NCBI RefSeq assembly: GCF_000591415.1
Contig: NZ_JEMF01000020.1
Location: 1-49,263, forward strand
DNA length: 49,263 nt
Reading direction: 5' to 3'
DNA from: Cobetia crustatorum
GTDB taxonomy: Bacteria > Pseudomonadota > Gammaproteobacteria > Pseudomonadales > Halomonadaceae
Shown here piece by piece: positions 15,143 to 24,167 of this stretch (position 1 is its first letter; each line of letters opens with the position of its first letter). The position numbers and the translations under genes were made by a program. A model generated the notes under the pieces. That model did no database searches. It was not told the DNA's origin and saw only the letters and a program-made list of their open reading frames with translations.

Positions 15143-15258
15143 AAAGAGGGTTGCCGAGCATATGACCTCTGGCCAGAGGCCATACGTTAGCCCCCGAGGG
15201 TGGCAAGCCTCCGGGGGATGAAATCGAAATAAAAGCGTCTAGCGCTTACCGAATGCCC

Positions 15259-16641
15259 TCAACACTCGATGGCATTGACAGCGAGGCCTCCCTTGGAGGT
15301 CTCCTTGTATTTGTCCTGCATGTCGCGCCCCGTGTCCCGCATGGTGCGAATGGCCTTGTCCAGCGAGACGAAGTGATCACCGTCACCACACATCGACATT
15401 TGCGCGGCATTGATCGCCTTGACTGAGGCGATGGCATTACGCTCGATACACGGAATCTGCACCAGTCCGCCGATGGGGTCACACGTCAGGCCGAGGTTAT
15501 GCTCAAGACCGATTTCAGCGGCATTCTCGACCTGCTCGGGCGTAGCGCCCATCAGCTCGGCCAGCCCAGCCGCCGCCATGGCACAAGCCGAACCAACCTC
15601 GCCCTGACAGCCAACCTCAGCGCCGGAGATGGAGGCGTTCTTCTTGCACAGGATGCCAACGGACGCCGCCGCAAGCAGGAAGTCGACCACATCCTCTTCG
15701 CGGGCATCTTCCTGGAATTTCATATAATAACTGAGCACCGCCGGGATGATGCCAGCGGCACCATTGGTCGGGGCTGTGACCATACGACCACCCGCGGCAT
15801 TCTCTTCATTGACCGCAAGCGCAAACAGGTTGACCCAGTCCATTGCCGAGAACGTCGAGGAAATGATCGACTTACTAGTCTCAACATCAAGCAATCGCGC
15901 ATGCAGACGCTTGGCGCGTCGCTTGACGTTGAGACCGCCGGGCAAGATTCCATCATGGGTCAGGCCATTGTCGATGCACTCGTTCATCACTTCCCAGATA
16001 CGCCACAAGCCACGGCGTACCTGCGTTTCACTACGCAGCGAACATTCGTTGGCCATCATCAGCTCACTGATACGCATCTTGTGCATACGACACAGTGCCA
16101 GCAGCTCATTGGCCGTATTGAATTCATACGGCAGACGAATGCTTTCATCTTCCAGCAGCGGGTCACGTGCGGCCGCCACTTCATCAACGACAAAGCCACC
16201 GCCAACCGAGTAGTAGACATTGCGATACAGCTCATCGCGATGGCCATGAGCGATCAATCGCATGGCGTTCGGATGATAGGGGAGCGGCGCATCGTTCCAC
16301 TGCATGTCACGCACCCAGACGAAGGGCACCGCGATGCGGTTGTCGAGCATCAGGGTCTGAGATTCCAGTAACTCCTCGACGCAAGGATCGATGATGGCTG
16401 GATCAATCGTCTCCGGCAGCTCGCCCATCAGGCCAAGAATGATCGCCTTGTCGGTATTGTGGCCAACTCCGGTCGCGGACAGCGAGCCATGCAACTGCAC
16501 CTCGATGCGAGCGACACGTGGGAGTAGATCACGCGCCCTCAGCGTCTCGACAAATTCCGCCGCCGCACGCATCGGTCCGACAGTATGCGAACTGGAGGGA
16601 CCGACACCGACCTTGAAGAGATCAAATACGCTGATGGACAT
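15259..16641 (-). CDS. sdaA: L-serine ammonia-lyase (L-serine dehydratase), iron-sulphur dependent
   Basis: The enzyme deaminates L-serine to pyruvate and ammonia using a [4Fe-4S] cluster rather than PLP. The 460-residue single-chain form has the N-terminal beta domain starting SVFDLFKVGVGPSSSHTVGP and the alpha domain with cluster cysteines in LCKKNAS, VGCQGEVGSACAMA, and LTCDPIGGLVQIPCIERN. Length fits Escherichia coli SdaA (454). The ATG has GAGGTG upstream. It is transcribed away from a LysR-type regulator that probably controls it. Confidence 0.96.
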   Translation of the reverse strand: MSISVFDLFKVGVGPSSSHTVGPMRAAAEFVETLRARDLLPRVARIEVQLHGSLSATGVGHNTDKAIILGLMGELPETIDPAIIDPCVEELLESQTLMLDNRIAVPFVWVRDMQWNDAPLPYHPNAMRLIAHGHRDELYRNVYYSVGGGFVVDEVAAARDPLLEDESIRLPYEFNTANELLALCRMHKMRISELMMANECSLRSETQVRRGLWRIWEVMNECIDNGLTHDGILPGGLNVKRRAKRLHARLLDVETSKSIISSTFSAMDWVNLFALAVNEENAAGGRMVTAPTNGAAGIIPAVLSYYMKFQEDAREEDVVDFLLAAASVGILCKKNASISGAEVGCQGEVGSACAMAAAGLAELMGATPEQVENAAEIGLEHNLGLTCDPIGGLVQIPCIERNAIASVKAINAAQMSMCGDGDHFVSLDKAIRTMRDTGRDMQDKYKETSKGGLAVNAIEC

Positions 16642-16747
16642 GACAACACCTCGTCTCGAAAGCTCGCCGCGTCTCAGCGCCTGCGAGTGGATGAGGTAAT
16701 GATGATGGAGATGAGCCTAAAGCGACAAACCATAAAAATTGGCCATG

Positions 16748-16766
16748 GGTTTAGTTTGACTAAACC
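16748..16766. promoter_or_regulatory. LysR-type operator candidate
   Basis: GGTTTAGT (16748-16755) and ACTAAACC (16759-16766) form a perfect 8-bp inverted repeat with a 3-bp centre, within which TTTAGTTTGACTAAA fits the T-N11-A type pattern. It lies between sdaA (start 16641) and the divergent lysR-type gene (start 16861), the usual place for an autoregulated operator. Confidence 0.6.
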
Positions 16767-16860
16767 ATCTGCGATAAAAGCGGCGTAGACTATGCGCTTA
16801 GCGTCATCTACCTTCAGTCACACTCGACTTTAGTATTTTCAGACAGATTGAGACTCTCTC

Positions 16861-17832
16861 ATGCTCACCCCTCCTGGCACTCCTTCTGGCCCCACGACAC
16901 CCAATCCTCGCCATCTGAATGGCCAGACGCATTCCTGGTTGCAGGTATTCGCCTGTGCTGCTCGCCATGCCTCTTTCACGCGGGCCGCAGAAGAACTTCA
17001 CGTCACCACTGGCGCCGTCAGCCAGCAGATAAAACAGCTCGAAGAACGCCTCGGTTTCAAACTCTTCCTGCGTCGTTCACGCGGACTGGAGCTGACGGGA
17101 GAAGGGGCGCGCCTGGCACGTGTCGTTGAGCAATCCTATGGCGCAGTGGGCCTTGAGGTGAAGCGATTGCGTAGTGGTCTGATGAGCGGCGTGCTTCGTC
17201 TACGCTCAGTACCGTCCTTCTTGTCCAAGTGGCTGGCGCCGCGCTTGCCACGCCTGCAGGCACGCTTTCCCGACATTGAGCTGCACGTACGTGCCGAGGA
17301 CAGTGATTCACCACTACGGGAGGGGGATTTCGAGCTAGCAGTCGACCTGAATGATGGCCATTACCCCGGCATGCAAGTCACAGAGCTGATGGAAGAGGAA
17401 ATCTTCCCTGTCTGCCACCCCGGCCTGATGCGTGGTCGCCCGCCATTGCGCAACGCAGCGGACCTCGCCTGGTATCCACTCCTGCATGATGTGACTGCCT
17501 GGCGTGGCAGCCATGATCACGCCGAATGGGAGTTCTATCTGGCCAGCATCGGTGCGCCGGGGGTCAACGTGCAGCGTGGCTATACCTTCAATCGCAACCA
17601 TCTGTCGATGGAAGCCGCCATTGCAGGAATGGGTGTCTCCATGGCACGCCGTACTCTCATCACGAGCGAGTTGACGAGTGGCACGCTGATCGCTCCCTTT
17701 GCTGAACGAGTCTTGACCGGCAAGCGCTACGTCATCGTGCATCCTCATGGCACGCTGGATGACGGGCGAATTCAGGCGGTGCATGACTGGATTGTCGAAG
17801 AAGCCGAACGCGATCGATTGCGACAGTCCTGA
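16861..17832 (+). CDS. LysR-family transcriptional regulator (GcvA-like)
   Basis: This is a 323-residue LysR-type regulator. The winged helix-turn-helix occupies about residues 24-85 (VFACAARHASFTRAAEELHVTTGAVSQQIKQLEE as a family pattern, read in parts), and the effector domain follows. It carries the GcvA/AmpR-type features RGY.FNR and GMGVSMARR. The start at 16861 has only a weak ribosome site; about 20 residues precede the HTH domain. It is divergent from sdaA and an inverted repeat lies between them, so serine catabolism is the likely target. The effector is unknown. Confidence 0.88.
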   Translation: MLTPPGTPSGPTTPNPRHLNGQTHSWLQVFACAARHASFTRAAEELHVTTGAVSQQIKQLEERLGFKLFLRRSRGLELTGEGARLARVVEQSYGAVGLEVKRLRSGLMSGVLRLRSVPSFLSKWLAPRLPRLQARFPDIELHVRAEDSDSPLREGDFELAVDLNDGHYPGMQVTELMEEEIFPVCHPGLMRGRPPLRNAADLAWYPLLHDVTAWRGSHDHAEWEFYLASIGAPGVNVQRGYTFNRNHLSMEAAIAGMGVSMARRTLITSELTSGTLIAPFAERVLTGKRYVIVHPHGTLDDGRIQAVHDWIVEEAERDRLRQS

Positions 17833-17931
17833 TAACCAAGGAAATGCTGAAGACACCTGCTGATACTGTCCGACATTAGCAATGCGGGCAGCGGTGCTCT
17901 GATGGCACCTCACAGTTTTCTTAAGATAATA

Positions 17932-17960
17932 TTAACTCAGCTCATTGGCGGCGTTATAAT
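17932..17960 (+). promoter_or_regulatory. sigma70 promoter of the membrane protein gene
   Basis: TTAACT (17932-17937), a 17-bp spacer and a perfect TATAAT (17955-17960). Transcription would start near 17967, which lies inside the longest open frame and therefore argues for a protein start further downstream. Confidence 0.6.
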
Positions 17961-18018
17961 AAGCAGGCAAACCATACTATTACCTGACAGGCAGTCTTCC
18001 GACTGTCCGGAGCGCCTC

Positions 18019-18753
18019 TTGTCTCGCCTGACATCGCACCCCAACAGCCATAACTCTGTTCCGCTACCCATCAGTGCCGAGCAGCCACTCTATGGCCGCC
18101 AGCCGACCTCTCTTTTCATCCAGGCCTGCTTGCGCCTCGCGATCTATGCGCCGCTTGTCGCGGCGATGATGGCGCTGGTCATGCATGATGCACATCACTT
18201 CGGTGATATCGGCTTCGGTGAATCCAGCTGGACCGAGCATATGCAAAGCACGCTGCTCGCCCTGAGCGCTGCTGCCATGTGGGCAGTCCATTCACGCCTG
18301 CCTGACCTGCGTACCGTCAGCCTGCTGCTGTTCGGTCTGTTTGCCGCATCGCTGATTCGCGAACAAGATGCCCTGCTCGATGAAAGAATCGGTGACGGCA
18401 GCTGGCAGATTCTGGTGAGCCTTGTCGCGATACCGGTGCTGATCAGCGTCTGGCGCAATAGAGCGCGCTTCGTGGCGGAATTCGAACATTTCGGTCGCAG
18501 CTTTGCCTTCGGCCTGTTCGGCGCCGGGTTTCTGGCGACCTATGTGTTCTCGCGTCTCTATGGCCGCACGGAGTTCTGGGAAACCCTGATGGGAAGCGCC
18601 TACCTTCGCTCGGTAAAGAATGCTGCTGAGGAAGTCACTGAGCTGTTTGGCTACACCTTGATGGCAATCGCAGCCATCGAAATCATTCTGTTGGCGATCC
18701 GCATGGGCCGCCAACGTCGCGCCAAACTGCGTGAACTAGGAGCGCTGCGCTAG
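18019..18753 (+). CDS. putative integral membrane protein of unknown function
   Basis: I do not recognise this gene. From the proposed TTG start it encodes 244 residues with about six hydrophobic segments (for example ALRLAIYAPLV-type near residue 45, TVSLLLFGLFAASLI, ILVSLVAIPVLISVW, FGLFGAGFLATYVFS, and LFGYTLMAIAAIEIILLAI), ending in a basic tail. Charged clusters and HDAHHF lie on loops. The frame is open from ATG 17902, but a good promoter sits at 17932-17960 and no in-frame ATG follows for about 90 codons; TTG at 18019 has GGAG 6 nt upstream. A strong terminator follows, so it is monocistronic. Confidence 0.65.
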   Translation: MSRLTSHPNSHNSVPLPISAEQPLYGRQPTSLFIQACLRLAIYAPLVAAMMALVMHDAHHFGDIGFGESSWTEHMQSTLLALSAAAMWAVHSRLPDLRTVSLLLFGLFAASLIREQDALLDERIGDGSWQILVSLVAIPVLISVWRNRARFVAEFEHFGRSFAFGLFGAGFLATYVFSRLYGRTEFWETLMGSAYLRSVKNAAEEVTELFGYTLMAIAAIEIILLAIRMGRQRRAKLRELGALR

Positions 18754-18795
18754 GATCTAGCTAGACACAATGTCTGATCACACCTCCCAGATACT

Positions 18796-18838
18796 CCACA
18801 AAAAAACCGCTGCCCTTAGGGCAGCGGTTTTTTTGTGG
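18796..18838. terminator. strong bidirectional terminator
   Basis: A 20-bp perfect stem (18796-18815 with 18819-18838) with loop TTA carries seven A before and seven T after the GC-rich core CCGCTGCCC. It ends the membrane protein transcript about 45 nt after its stop codon. Confidence 0.92.
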
Positions 18839-18910
18839 CTATCACCATGACTGACACCGAGACTCGCACCTCTATGCACTTGAAATATCATGATTTGTCT
18901 GGACTTCAAA

Positions 18911-18925
18911 TGAGAATGATTATAT
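18911..18925. promoter_or_regulatory. Fur-box-like site
   Basis: TGAGAATGATTATAT matches 12 of 15 positions of the 7-1-7 Fur consensus TGATAATNATTATCA. It lies about 100 bp upstream of the S26 peptidase gene in an AT-rich stretch likely to hold its promoter. It suggests iron control of that gene. Confidence 0.5.
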
Positions 18926-19023
18926 TTTACTAAGAAGTGGATACAATTCAACTATCACCACTGATCGCCGATAGACGAAACAAGACACCGACCGTGCCAT
19001 GCCCTCATCCTCAGGAGCCTCTC

Positions 19024-19350
19024 ATGCGCTGGTTCAAAAGCTACCGCTTGCACGGTCACAGTCTCGCCCCTCACCTCCCTCAGCACAGTCTGGTCATCAG
19101 CATGCGCTGGCTCAATCATTGGCGACTGCCGCTAGGCTCCACCGTCGTCGTGGAGCACCCGCAACTGGGGCAGTTGGTCAAACGCCTGCATCGCATCGAT
19201 GAAAATGGACGTTTATGGCTTCGCGGCGAGCATCCTGACGGATTGAGCAGCGAACAGATGGGGCCGGTGTCTCGCCACTGTATCAAGGGCAGAGTCATCT
19301 TCAGCGTAGCGGCCACTCCTGCACGTCATTCACTCCGCCATGGCGCGTAA
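19024..19350 (+). CDS. small S26 (signal peptidase I type) peptidase, SodX-like
   Basis: This 108-residue protein has the S26 layout: Ser13 in GHSLAP (usual GxSMxP) as nucleophile, Lys53 in LVKRL as general base, and the later box GEHPDGLSSEQMG...IKGRV. It is much shorter than LepB and lacks transmembrane anchors, like the proposed nickel superoxide dismutase maturation protease SodX. No sodN lies beside it. ATG 19024 has CAGGAG 7 nt upstream; the frame extends to 18937 but without a ribosome site. A Fur-box-like sequence upstream fits an iron-sparing role. The Ni-SOD link is inference. Confidence 0.68.
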   Translation: MRWFKSYRLHGHSLAPHLPQHSLVISMRWLNHWRLPLGSTVVVEHPQLGQLVKRLHRIDENGRLWLRGEHPDGLSSEQMGPVSRHCIKGRVIFSVAATPARHSLRHGA

Positions 19351-19428
19351 TAAGCATGGCTAATTCTTACCCCCGCTGAATGCCAGTCACGTCGACTTCT
19401 CTCCTCAGCAGTTAGCCTGGCCAAATAC

Positions 19429-19466
19429 GACAACGCCCGCCTCTCCATCAGGAGGGCGGCGTTGTC
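19429..19466 (-). terminator. probable terminator of rpoD
   Basis: An imperfect long stem joins GACAACGCCCGCCTC with GGAGGGCGGCGTTGTC (19429-19466) around TCCATCA, with small bulges. It lies about 50 nt after the rpoD stop codon. There is no good U-tract on either strand, so its action as a simple terminator is uncertain. Confidence 0.55.
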
Positions 19467-19513
19467 TATAGCACACTGGCGTTCACACGACGCAGAATAA
19501 CCGCTTCATGTAA

Positions 19514-21352
19514 TCACTCTTCCATGAAGGAACGCAGTGACTCGGAGCGCGAGGGATGACGCAGCTTGCGCAGCGCTTTCGCCTCGATCTGACGGATACG
19601 CTCACGGGTGACATCGAACTGCTTGCCGACTTCCTCGAGCGTATGGTCGGTATTCATGTCAATACCGAAACGCATGCGCAGCACCTTGGCTTCACGTGCG
19701 GTCAGGCCAGACAGAATGCCACGAGTCGCTTCGATCAAGCCTTCGCCGGTGGCAGAGTCGATCGGAGACACCATGGTGCCGTCCTCGATAAAGTCACCCA
19801 GGTGCGAATCGTCATCATCACCAATGGGCGTCTCCATGGAGATCGGCTCCTTGGCAATCTTGAGCACACGACGCACCTTGTCTTCCGGCATTTCAAGACG
19901 CTCGCCGAGCTCTTCTGGCGTCGGCTCGCGCCCCATCTCCTGCAGCATCTGACGCGAAACACGATTGAGCTTGTTGATTGTCTCAATCATGTGCACCGGA
20001 ATACGAATGGTGCGCGCCTGATCCGCGATGGAGCGAGTGATCGCCTGACGAATCCACCAAGTTGCATAGGTGGAGAACTTGTAACCGCGACGATACTCGA
20101 ACTTGTCGACTGCCTTCATCAAACCAATGTTGCCTTCCTGAATCAAATCCAGGAACTGCAGGCCACGATTGGTGTACTTCTTGGCAATGGAGATAACCAG
20201 GCGCAGGTTGGCTTCGACCATTTCTTTCTTGGCACGGCGTGCCTTGGCCTCACCAATCGACAGACGACGGTTCACTTCCTTGAGACTACTGACCGGCAGC
20301 TGGACCATGTCCTGCTCGAAGGCGATCTTGCGCTGAGCGCGAAGCACATCGGCACGGAACGGCTCAAGCTTGTCGGAATACTTCTTGCTTCCGCCGATGA
20401 AGCCATCGAACCAGCCCATATCAGACTCGTTACCCGGGAAGGCTTTGATGAAGCTCTTGCGGGGCACCTTGCCGCGCTTGACGAAGATCTGCAGGATGAC
20501 TTTTTCCTGCTGACGCACCTGCTCGACAGAGACGCGAATCTGACCTACCAAGCGCTCAAAGTGCTTAGGCACCAGCTTGATTGGCGAGAACAACTCGGCC
20601 AGACGATCCTGCTCGGCCAACGCCTCGGGAGAACGAAGACCGTATGTCTCGAGAGCTGCCTTGGTCCGTTCGTTCTGCTCACGAATCTGCTCAAAGCGGA
20701 CGCGCGCAAGCTCCGGATCAGGGCCACCTTCAGACGCAGTATCATCTTCGTCTTCTTCGTCGCCTTCGGTTTCTTCGCCTTCAGGAGTCTCTTCGACTTC
20801 TTCGACTTCAACTTCAGCAACACCAGGCACGCCTTCATCAGGATCGATGAAGCCGGAGAAAAGGTCAGACAGACGCCCGCCATCTTCTCCGAGTGTACCG
20901 TCGTAGGCTTCCAGGATAGAGTCGACGGCTCCTGGCAAGAATGCCAGTGCCGACATCACCTCACGCGTGCCCTCTTCGATCCGTTTGGCAATTTTAATCT
21001 CGCCTTCACGGGTCAGAAGCTCCACGGTACCCATTTCGCGCATGTACATGCGCACAGGATCGGTGGTGCGGCCCACGTCGCTTTCTACCGCAGCGAGAGC
21101 GGCAACGGCCTCTTCGGCGGCAGACTCGTCGGTGGAGGAGTCAGACATCATCAAGGTATCGGCATCAGGCGCTACTTCAGAAACCTTGATCCCCATATCA
21201 TTGATCATGCTGATGATATCTTCTACCTGTTCGGGATCAGCGATATCCTCAGGTAGGTGATCGTTGACCTCGGCATAGGTCAGGTAACCCTGTTCCTTGC
21301 CGCGCGCGATCAACTCCTTGAGACGCGACTGCTGCTGCGCATTACCAGCCAT
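19514..21352 (-). CDS. rpoD: RNA polymerase primary sigma factor RpoD (sigma70)
   Basis: This is the housekeeping sigma factor, 612 residues. Region 1.1 begins [18 protein letters not shown]; region 1.2 holds [11 protein letters not shown]; a very acidic stretch (about residues 180-215, many Glu/Asp) lies in the non-conserved region; region 2 has [17 protein letters not shown] and [14 protein letters not shown]; region 4.2 has [21 protein letters not shown] start at ATG 21352 (MAGNAQQQS) since the upstream open part is not conserved in character. It is the last gene of rpsU-dnaG-rpoD and also has its own promoter near 21456-21485. Confidence 0.98.
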   Translation of the reverse strand: MAGNAQQQSRLKELIARGKEQGYLTYAEVNDHLPEDIADPEQVEDIISMINDMGIKVSEVAPDADTLMMSDSSTDESAAEEAVAALAAVESDVGRTTDPVRMYMREMGTVELLTREGEIKIAKRIEEGTREVMSALAFLPGAVDSILEAYDGTLGEDGGRLSDLFSGFIDPDEGVPGVAEVEVEEVEETPEGEETEGDEEDEDDTASEGGPDPELARVRFEQIREQNERTKAALETYGLRSPEALAEQDRLAELFSPIKLVPKHFERLVGQIRVSVEQVRQQEKVILQIFVKRGKVPRKSFIKAFPGNESDMGWFDGFIGGSKKYSDKLEPFRADVLRAQRKIAFEQDMVQLPVSSLKEVNRRLSIGEAKARRAKKEMVEANLRLVISIAKKYTNRGLQFLDLIQEGNIGLMKAVDKFEYRRGYKFSTYATWWIRQAITRSIADQARTIRIPVHMIETINKLNRVSRQMLQEMGREPTPEELGERLEMPEDKVRRVLKIAKEPISMETPIGDDDDSHLGDFIEDGTMVSPIDSATGEGLIEATRGILSGLTAREAKVLRMRFGIDMNTDHTLEEVGKQFDVTRERIRQIEAKALRKLRHPSRSESLRSFMEE

Positions 21353-21455
21353 AGAACCCCTATCTCGACGAAGAAGAATGAAGCACCTGGACGCGACGCG
21401 GCTCAGCGAGTAAGCATGGCGCCGGTATAGGAACGAAGGGAGCATCAAGCGCACC

Positions 21456-21485
21456 AGTATAGCGTGCCATCAGGAGATGCTGCCA
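21456..21485 (-). promoter_or_regulatory. internal promoter for rpoD
   Basis: On the minus strand TATACT (21456-21461) is a good -10 box; TGGCAG (21480-21485) 18 bp upstream is a weak -35. Transcription would begin near 21450, about 100 nt before rpoD. Internal rpoD promoters are usual in this operon. Confidence 0.45.
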
Positions 21486-21573
21486 GCGGCGTATTTGCCG
21501 GGTCATCCAGGTGTGTTAGCGTAATTGGTTACGTTGCGGCAGTCCGCATCGGGAACTACCTCTTTAAATAGTG

Positions 21574-21640
21574 TGTGTAGTGGCGTCTTTCAAGGTCAGT
21601 TAACGCTTTTTCATCCGCTAAATCCTCGAGCCACTACACA
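21574..21640 (-). other. dnaG-rpoD intercistronic stem with long loop
   Basis: TGTGTAGTGGC (21574-21584) and GCCACTACACA (21630-21640) are a perfect 11-bp inverted repeat enclosing a 45-nt loop. One arm begins directly after the dnaG stop codon (21641-21643). In Escherichia coli this junction carries an RNA-processing site that separates dnaG from rpoD mRNA, so this may be an equivalent. Confidence 0.55.
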
Positions 21641-23719
21641 TTAGCGCCGCGTTGCCAACTGCATCAGCAGTGCCATCAGCCGCTGCTTCTCTTCTGCAGT
21701 TAACTTCTCGCCACACTTTTCCTTGGTCAACAGTGCCTGATACTCCGCTTCCGGCGTGCTGCGTGCTCGCTGATGCTGGCAGTGCTCCACCAGACCTTTG
21801 AGCTCCGCACTGCGTACTTCGCGTGGAATCAGCAACTCATGCGCTGCCAATTGCTCCAGACGCGGTCCCTGCGCCGTACCAAGAAAGTGCGCCAACAGCA
21901 CTTGAGGCGAACGATACTGTCCTGCCTTGAGCAAGCGAATCACCTCGCCCAGCAGTTGAGCATCTTCACTGTCGAGCGATTCACCCGCCCCTTCAATCCA
22001 ATCATCAGACTCTGGAAGCTCAGCGGCCAACAGCGGTTCATGCACCAACATATGCAACAAGCGTGTCAGCATACTGACTGAGGTACGCTTGCTGGTTGCT
22101 TTAGACGCAGTGCGTCGTGCCTGCTGGCCTTGCGCCGCTCCGAATTGTGCAATCCCGTCCTGTGGAGTCCCACCTTGCGGCTCACTACTCGGGTCTTGAT
22201 GCCAGTCATCAGGCTGCCAACCGCCAGATTCGCCATCACCGAAACCGGCATCCGCCATTTCATCCAGCGACGACCAGTCTTCTACTGCCTCGGCTAGCGT
22301 GCCACCTTCCAGTGGGTTGCCTGTCGAAGCGACGCTGGCTGACTGCCGTAACTGTTGATGCTGCTGCAGACGTGCCTGCTGAGCTTCCCGTACGGCGGCG
22401 CGCTCCACGAGCATGGCATCCAGACGCTCACGCTCAAGACCACTACGGCGCTCAAGCTCCTTGAGCAGCAACGAACGCAACACGCCTTCTGGTACGCGGG
22501 AAATCCATTCCAATGCCTGGGTAACAAAGCGTTCCAGCTGCTCCATGCGCTTCAGGTCGCGACCTTCTGCCGCCTGCTCGAAGAGGAACTCGGATAGCCC
22601 CGAGGCACAGGTCACGCGTTTCTCGAACGCCTCCTGCCCCTCCTGACGTACCAATGAATCTGGATCTTCGCCATCAGGCAGAAACAGGAAGCGCGCCTGC
22701 CGACCATCGATCATGACGTCCAGCACCGTCTCCAGCGCACGCCGTGCTGCTTGGCGCCCGGCCTTGTCACCATCGAAGCAGAACACCACCTCATCCACCA
22801 AACGATAGAGGCGCTTCAAGTGGTCTTCGCTGGTGGCAGTGCCTAGCGTCGCGCAGGCATTGCGAATGCCATACTGCGCCAGCGCTACCACGTCCATATA
22901 GCCTTCGACGATCAGCATGCGCTCAAGCTTGCGATTCGCCTCACGCGCTTCATAGAGGCCGTAGAGCTCGCGCCCCTTATGAAACACCGGTGTCTCGGGC
23001 GAGTTCAGGTACTTGGGCTTGGCATCGCCCATCACACGACCGCCAAAAGCGATGGTCCGCCCCTTCCAATCCCGAATCGGGAACATCACGCGATCACGGA
23101 AGCGATCGTAGCGCCGCCCGCTTTCCTCATGATGGATCAGCAGGCCATATTCGATCTGTACATCCTCGCTGACCCCTAACTTGGTCAGGTGATGCTTGAG
23201 GTGCTCCCATCCTTCCGGGGCAAAGCCGATGCCGAAATCACGCATGACCTCACGCGACAGCCCGCGGCCTTCAAGATAATCACGAGCGGGCTGCGCCAGC
23301 GGCTCAGTAAGGCGCTGGCGATAGAAGTCGGCTGCCGATTCAAGCAGGTTGACGCCTTCTTCTCGAGCCTGCTCGCGGCGCTGACGCTCACGGCGTTCAT
23401 GAGGGCTTTGACTCCCTCCTTCACGCGGCACTTCCAACGCCAACCGTGAAGCCAGCTGCTCGACAGCATCAGGGAAAGGCAGACGGTCAAACTCCATCAG
23501 AAACTTGAGTGCACTGCCGCTCGCGCCACATCCAAAGCAATGATAGAACTGCTTGTCAGGGATGACATTGAACGACGGTGAATTTTCCTGATGGAAAGGG
23601 CACAGGCCAACATAGCTTTTGCCGGCCTTTTTCAGCTGGACGCGCTCACCCACCACCTCGACCACATCGGTACGGGCTAGCAGATCATCGATGAAGCCTT
23701 GCGGGATGAGACCAGCCAT
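21641..23719 (-). CDS. dnaG: DNA primase
   Basis: DnaG makes RNA primers at the replication fork. The 692-residue protein has the N-terminal CHC2 zinc ribbon (C40, H43, C61, C64 in CPFH...HCFGCG), the TOPRIM core with LIVEGYMDVVAL and CFDGDKAGRQAA, and a C-terminal helicase-interaction domain ending LLMQLATRR. A Gln/Gly/Ser-rich linker lies near residues 450-530. The ATG at 23719 (MAGLIPQGFID) fits the family start; its ribosome site is weak, which agrees with the low expression usual for primase. It lies between rpsU and rpoD. Confidence 0.97.
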   Translation of the reverse strand: MAGLIPQGFIDDLLARTDVVEVVGERVQLKKAGKSYVGLCPFHQENSPSFNVIPDKQFYHCFGCGASGSALKFLMEFDRLPFPDAVEQLASRLALEVPREGGSQSPHERRERQRREQAREEGVNLLESAADFYRQRLTEPLAQPARDYLEGRGLSREVMRDFGIGFAPEGWEHLKHHLTKLGVSEDVQIEYGLLIHHEESGRRYDRFRDRVMFPIRDWKGRTIAFGGRVMGDAKPKYLNSPETPVFHKGRELYGLYEAREANRKLERMLIVEGYMDVVALAQYGIRNACATLGTATSEDHLKRLYRLVDEVVFCFDGDKAGRQAARRALETVLDVMIDGRQARFLFLPDGEDPDSLVRQEGQEAFEKRVTCASGLSEFLFEQAAEGRDLKRMEQLERFVTQALEWISRVPEGVLRSLLLKELERRSGLERERLDAMLVERAAVREAQQARLQQHQQLRQSASVASTGNPLEGGTLAEAVEDWSSLDEMADAGFGDGESGGWQPDDWHQDPSSEPQGGTPQDGIAQFGAAQGQQARRTASKATSKRTSVSMLTRLLHMLVHEPLLAAELPESDDWIEGAGESLDSEDAQLLGEVIRLLKAGQYRSPQVLLAHFLGTAQGPRLEQLAAHELLIPREVRSAELKGLVEHCQHQRARSTPEAEYQALLTKEKCGEKLTAEEKQRLMALLMQLATRR

Positions 23720-23881
23720 GGTTCGCCAGAAGTCGTGGAAAAACGGACTGACCGCAAGATAGCACCTGGTCGACATAACACAATCGACGCTACCTTCGGG
23801 TCAGGCCATTCCTCGAGAAAACGACGTGTGCAGAAGCGCAAGCACACGGCTCGAGAATAAACGGACCGCTAGAGACAAAAA

Positions 23882-23909
23882 CAAGCGGCCACCGTGAGGC
23901 AGCCGCTTG
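23882..23909 (-). terminator. terminator between rpsU and dnaG
   Basis: On the minus strand CAAGCGGC (23902-23909) pairs with GCCGCTTG (23882-23889), then GTTTTTGT. It stands about 43 nt after the rpsU stop codon. A partial intra-operon terminator here is a known feature of macromolecular synthesis operons and lowers dnaG relative to rpsU. Confidence 0.8.
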
Positions 23910-23951
23910 GTGTCCTTCCAGAGAGCAACTATCACTCCCCAAAAGTACGGA

Positions 23952-24167
23952 TCAGTAGAGACGCTCGAAACGCTTGCGCTCACGCTGAACCTTCTTGGCG
24001 TGGCGCTTTACAGCGGCCGCCTGCTGACGCTTGCGAACAGCTGTCGGCTTCTCGTAGTGCTCACGACGACGCACTTCGGATAGAACACCGGCTTTTTCGC
24101 AGGAGCGCTTGAAACGGCGCAGGGCGACGTCGAACGGCTCGTTGTCACGTACTTTAACTGAAGGCAT
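23952..24167 (-). CDS. rpsU: 30S ribosomal protein S21
   Basis: The 71-residue basic protein [20 protein letters not shown]... is S21, which acts in initiation on the 30S subunit. Its length is that of the family. I use the ATG at 24167; the open frame runs further to 24251 but those residues are not S21-like. GGTGAG lies upstream. First gene of rpsU-dnaG-rpoD; a sigma70 promoter is seen at 24398-24426. Confidence 0.97.
   Translation of the reverse strand: MPSVKVRDNEPFDVALRRFKRSCEKAGVLSEVRRREHYEKPTAVRKRQQAAAVKRHAKKVQRERKRFERLY

Larger units (their letters stand above)
14809..15258. other. intergenic region between livG and sdaA
   Basis: This 450-bp gap has no gene. It holds the livG promoter region with the 16-bp palindrome at 14929-14944, the sdaA terminator at 15096-15142, a perfect palindrome CCTCTGGCCAGAGG (15166-15179), and a GC-rich stem (CCCCCG/CGGGGG arms with AGG/CCT, about 15193-15219) just after the sdaA stop codon. 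Confidence 0.6.

Noticed and set aside
19556-21256. 566-codon open frame on the plus strand opposite rpoD
   Set aside because: It is the mirror of rpoD codons; rpoD is complete and conserved, so this is a shadow frame.
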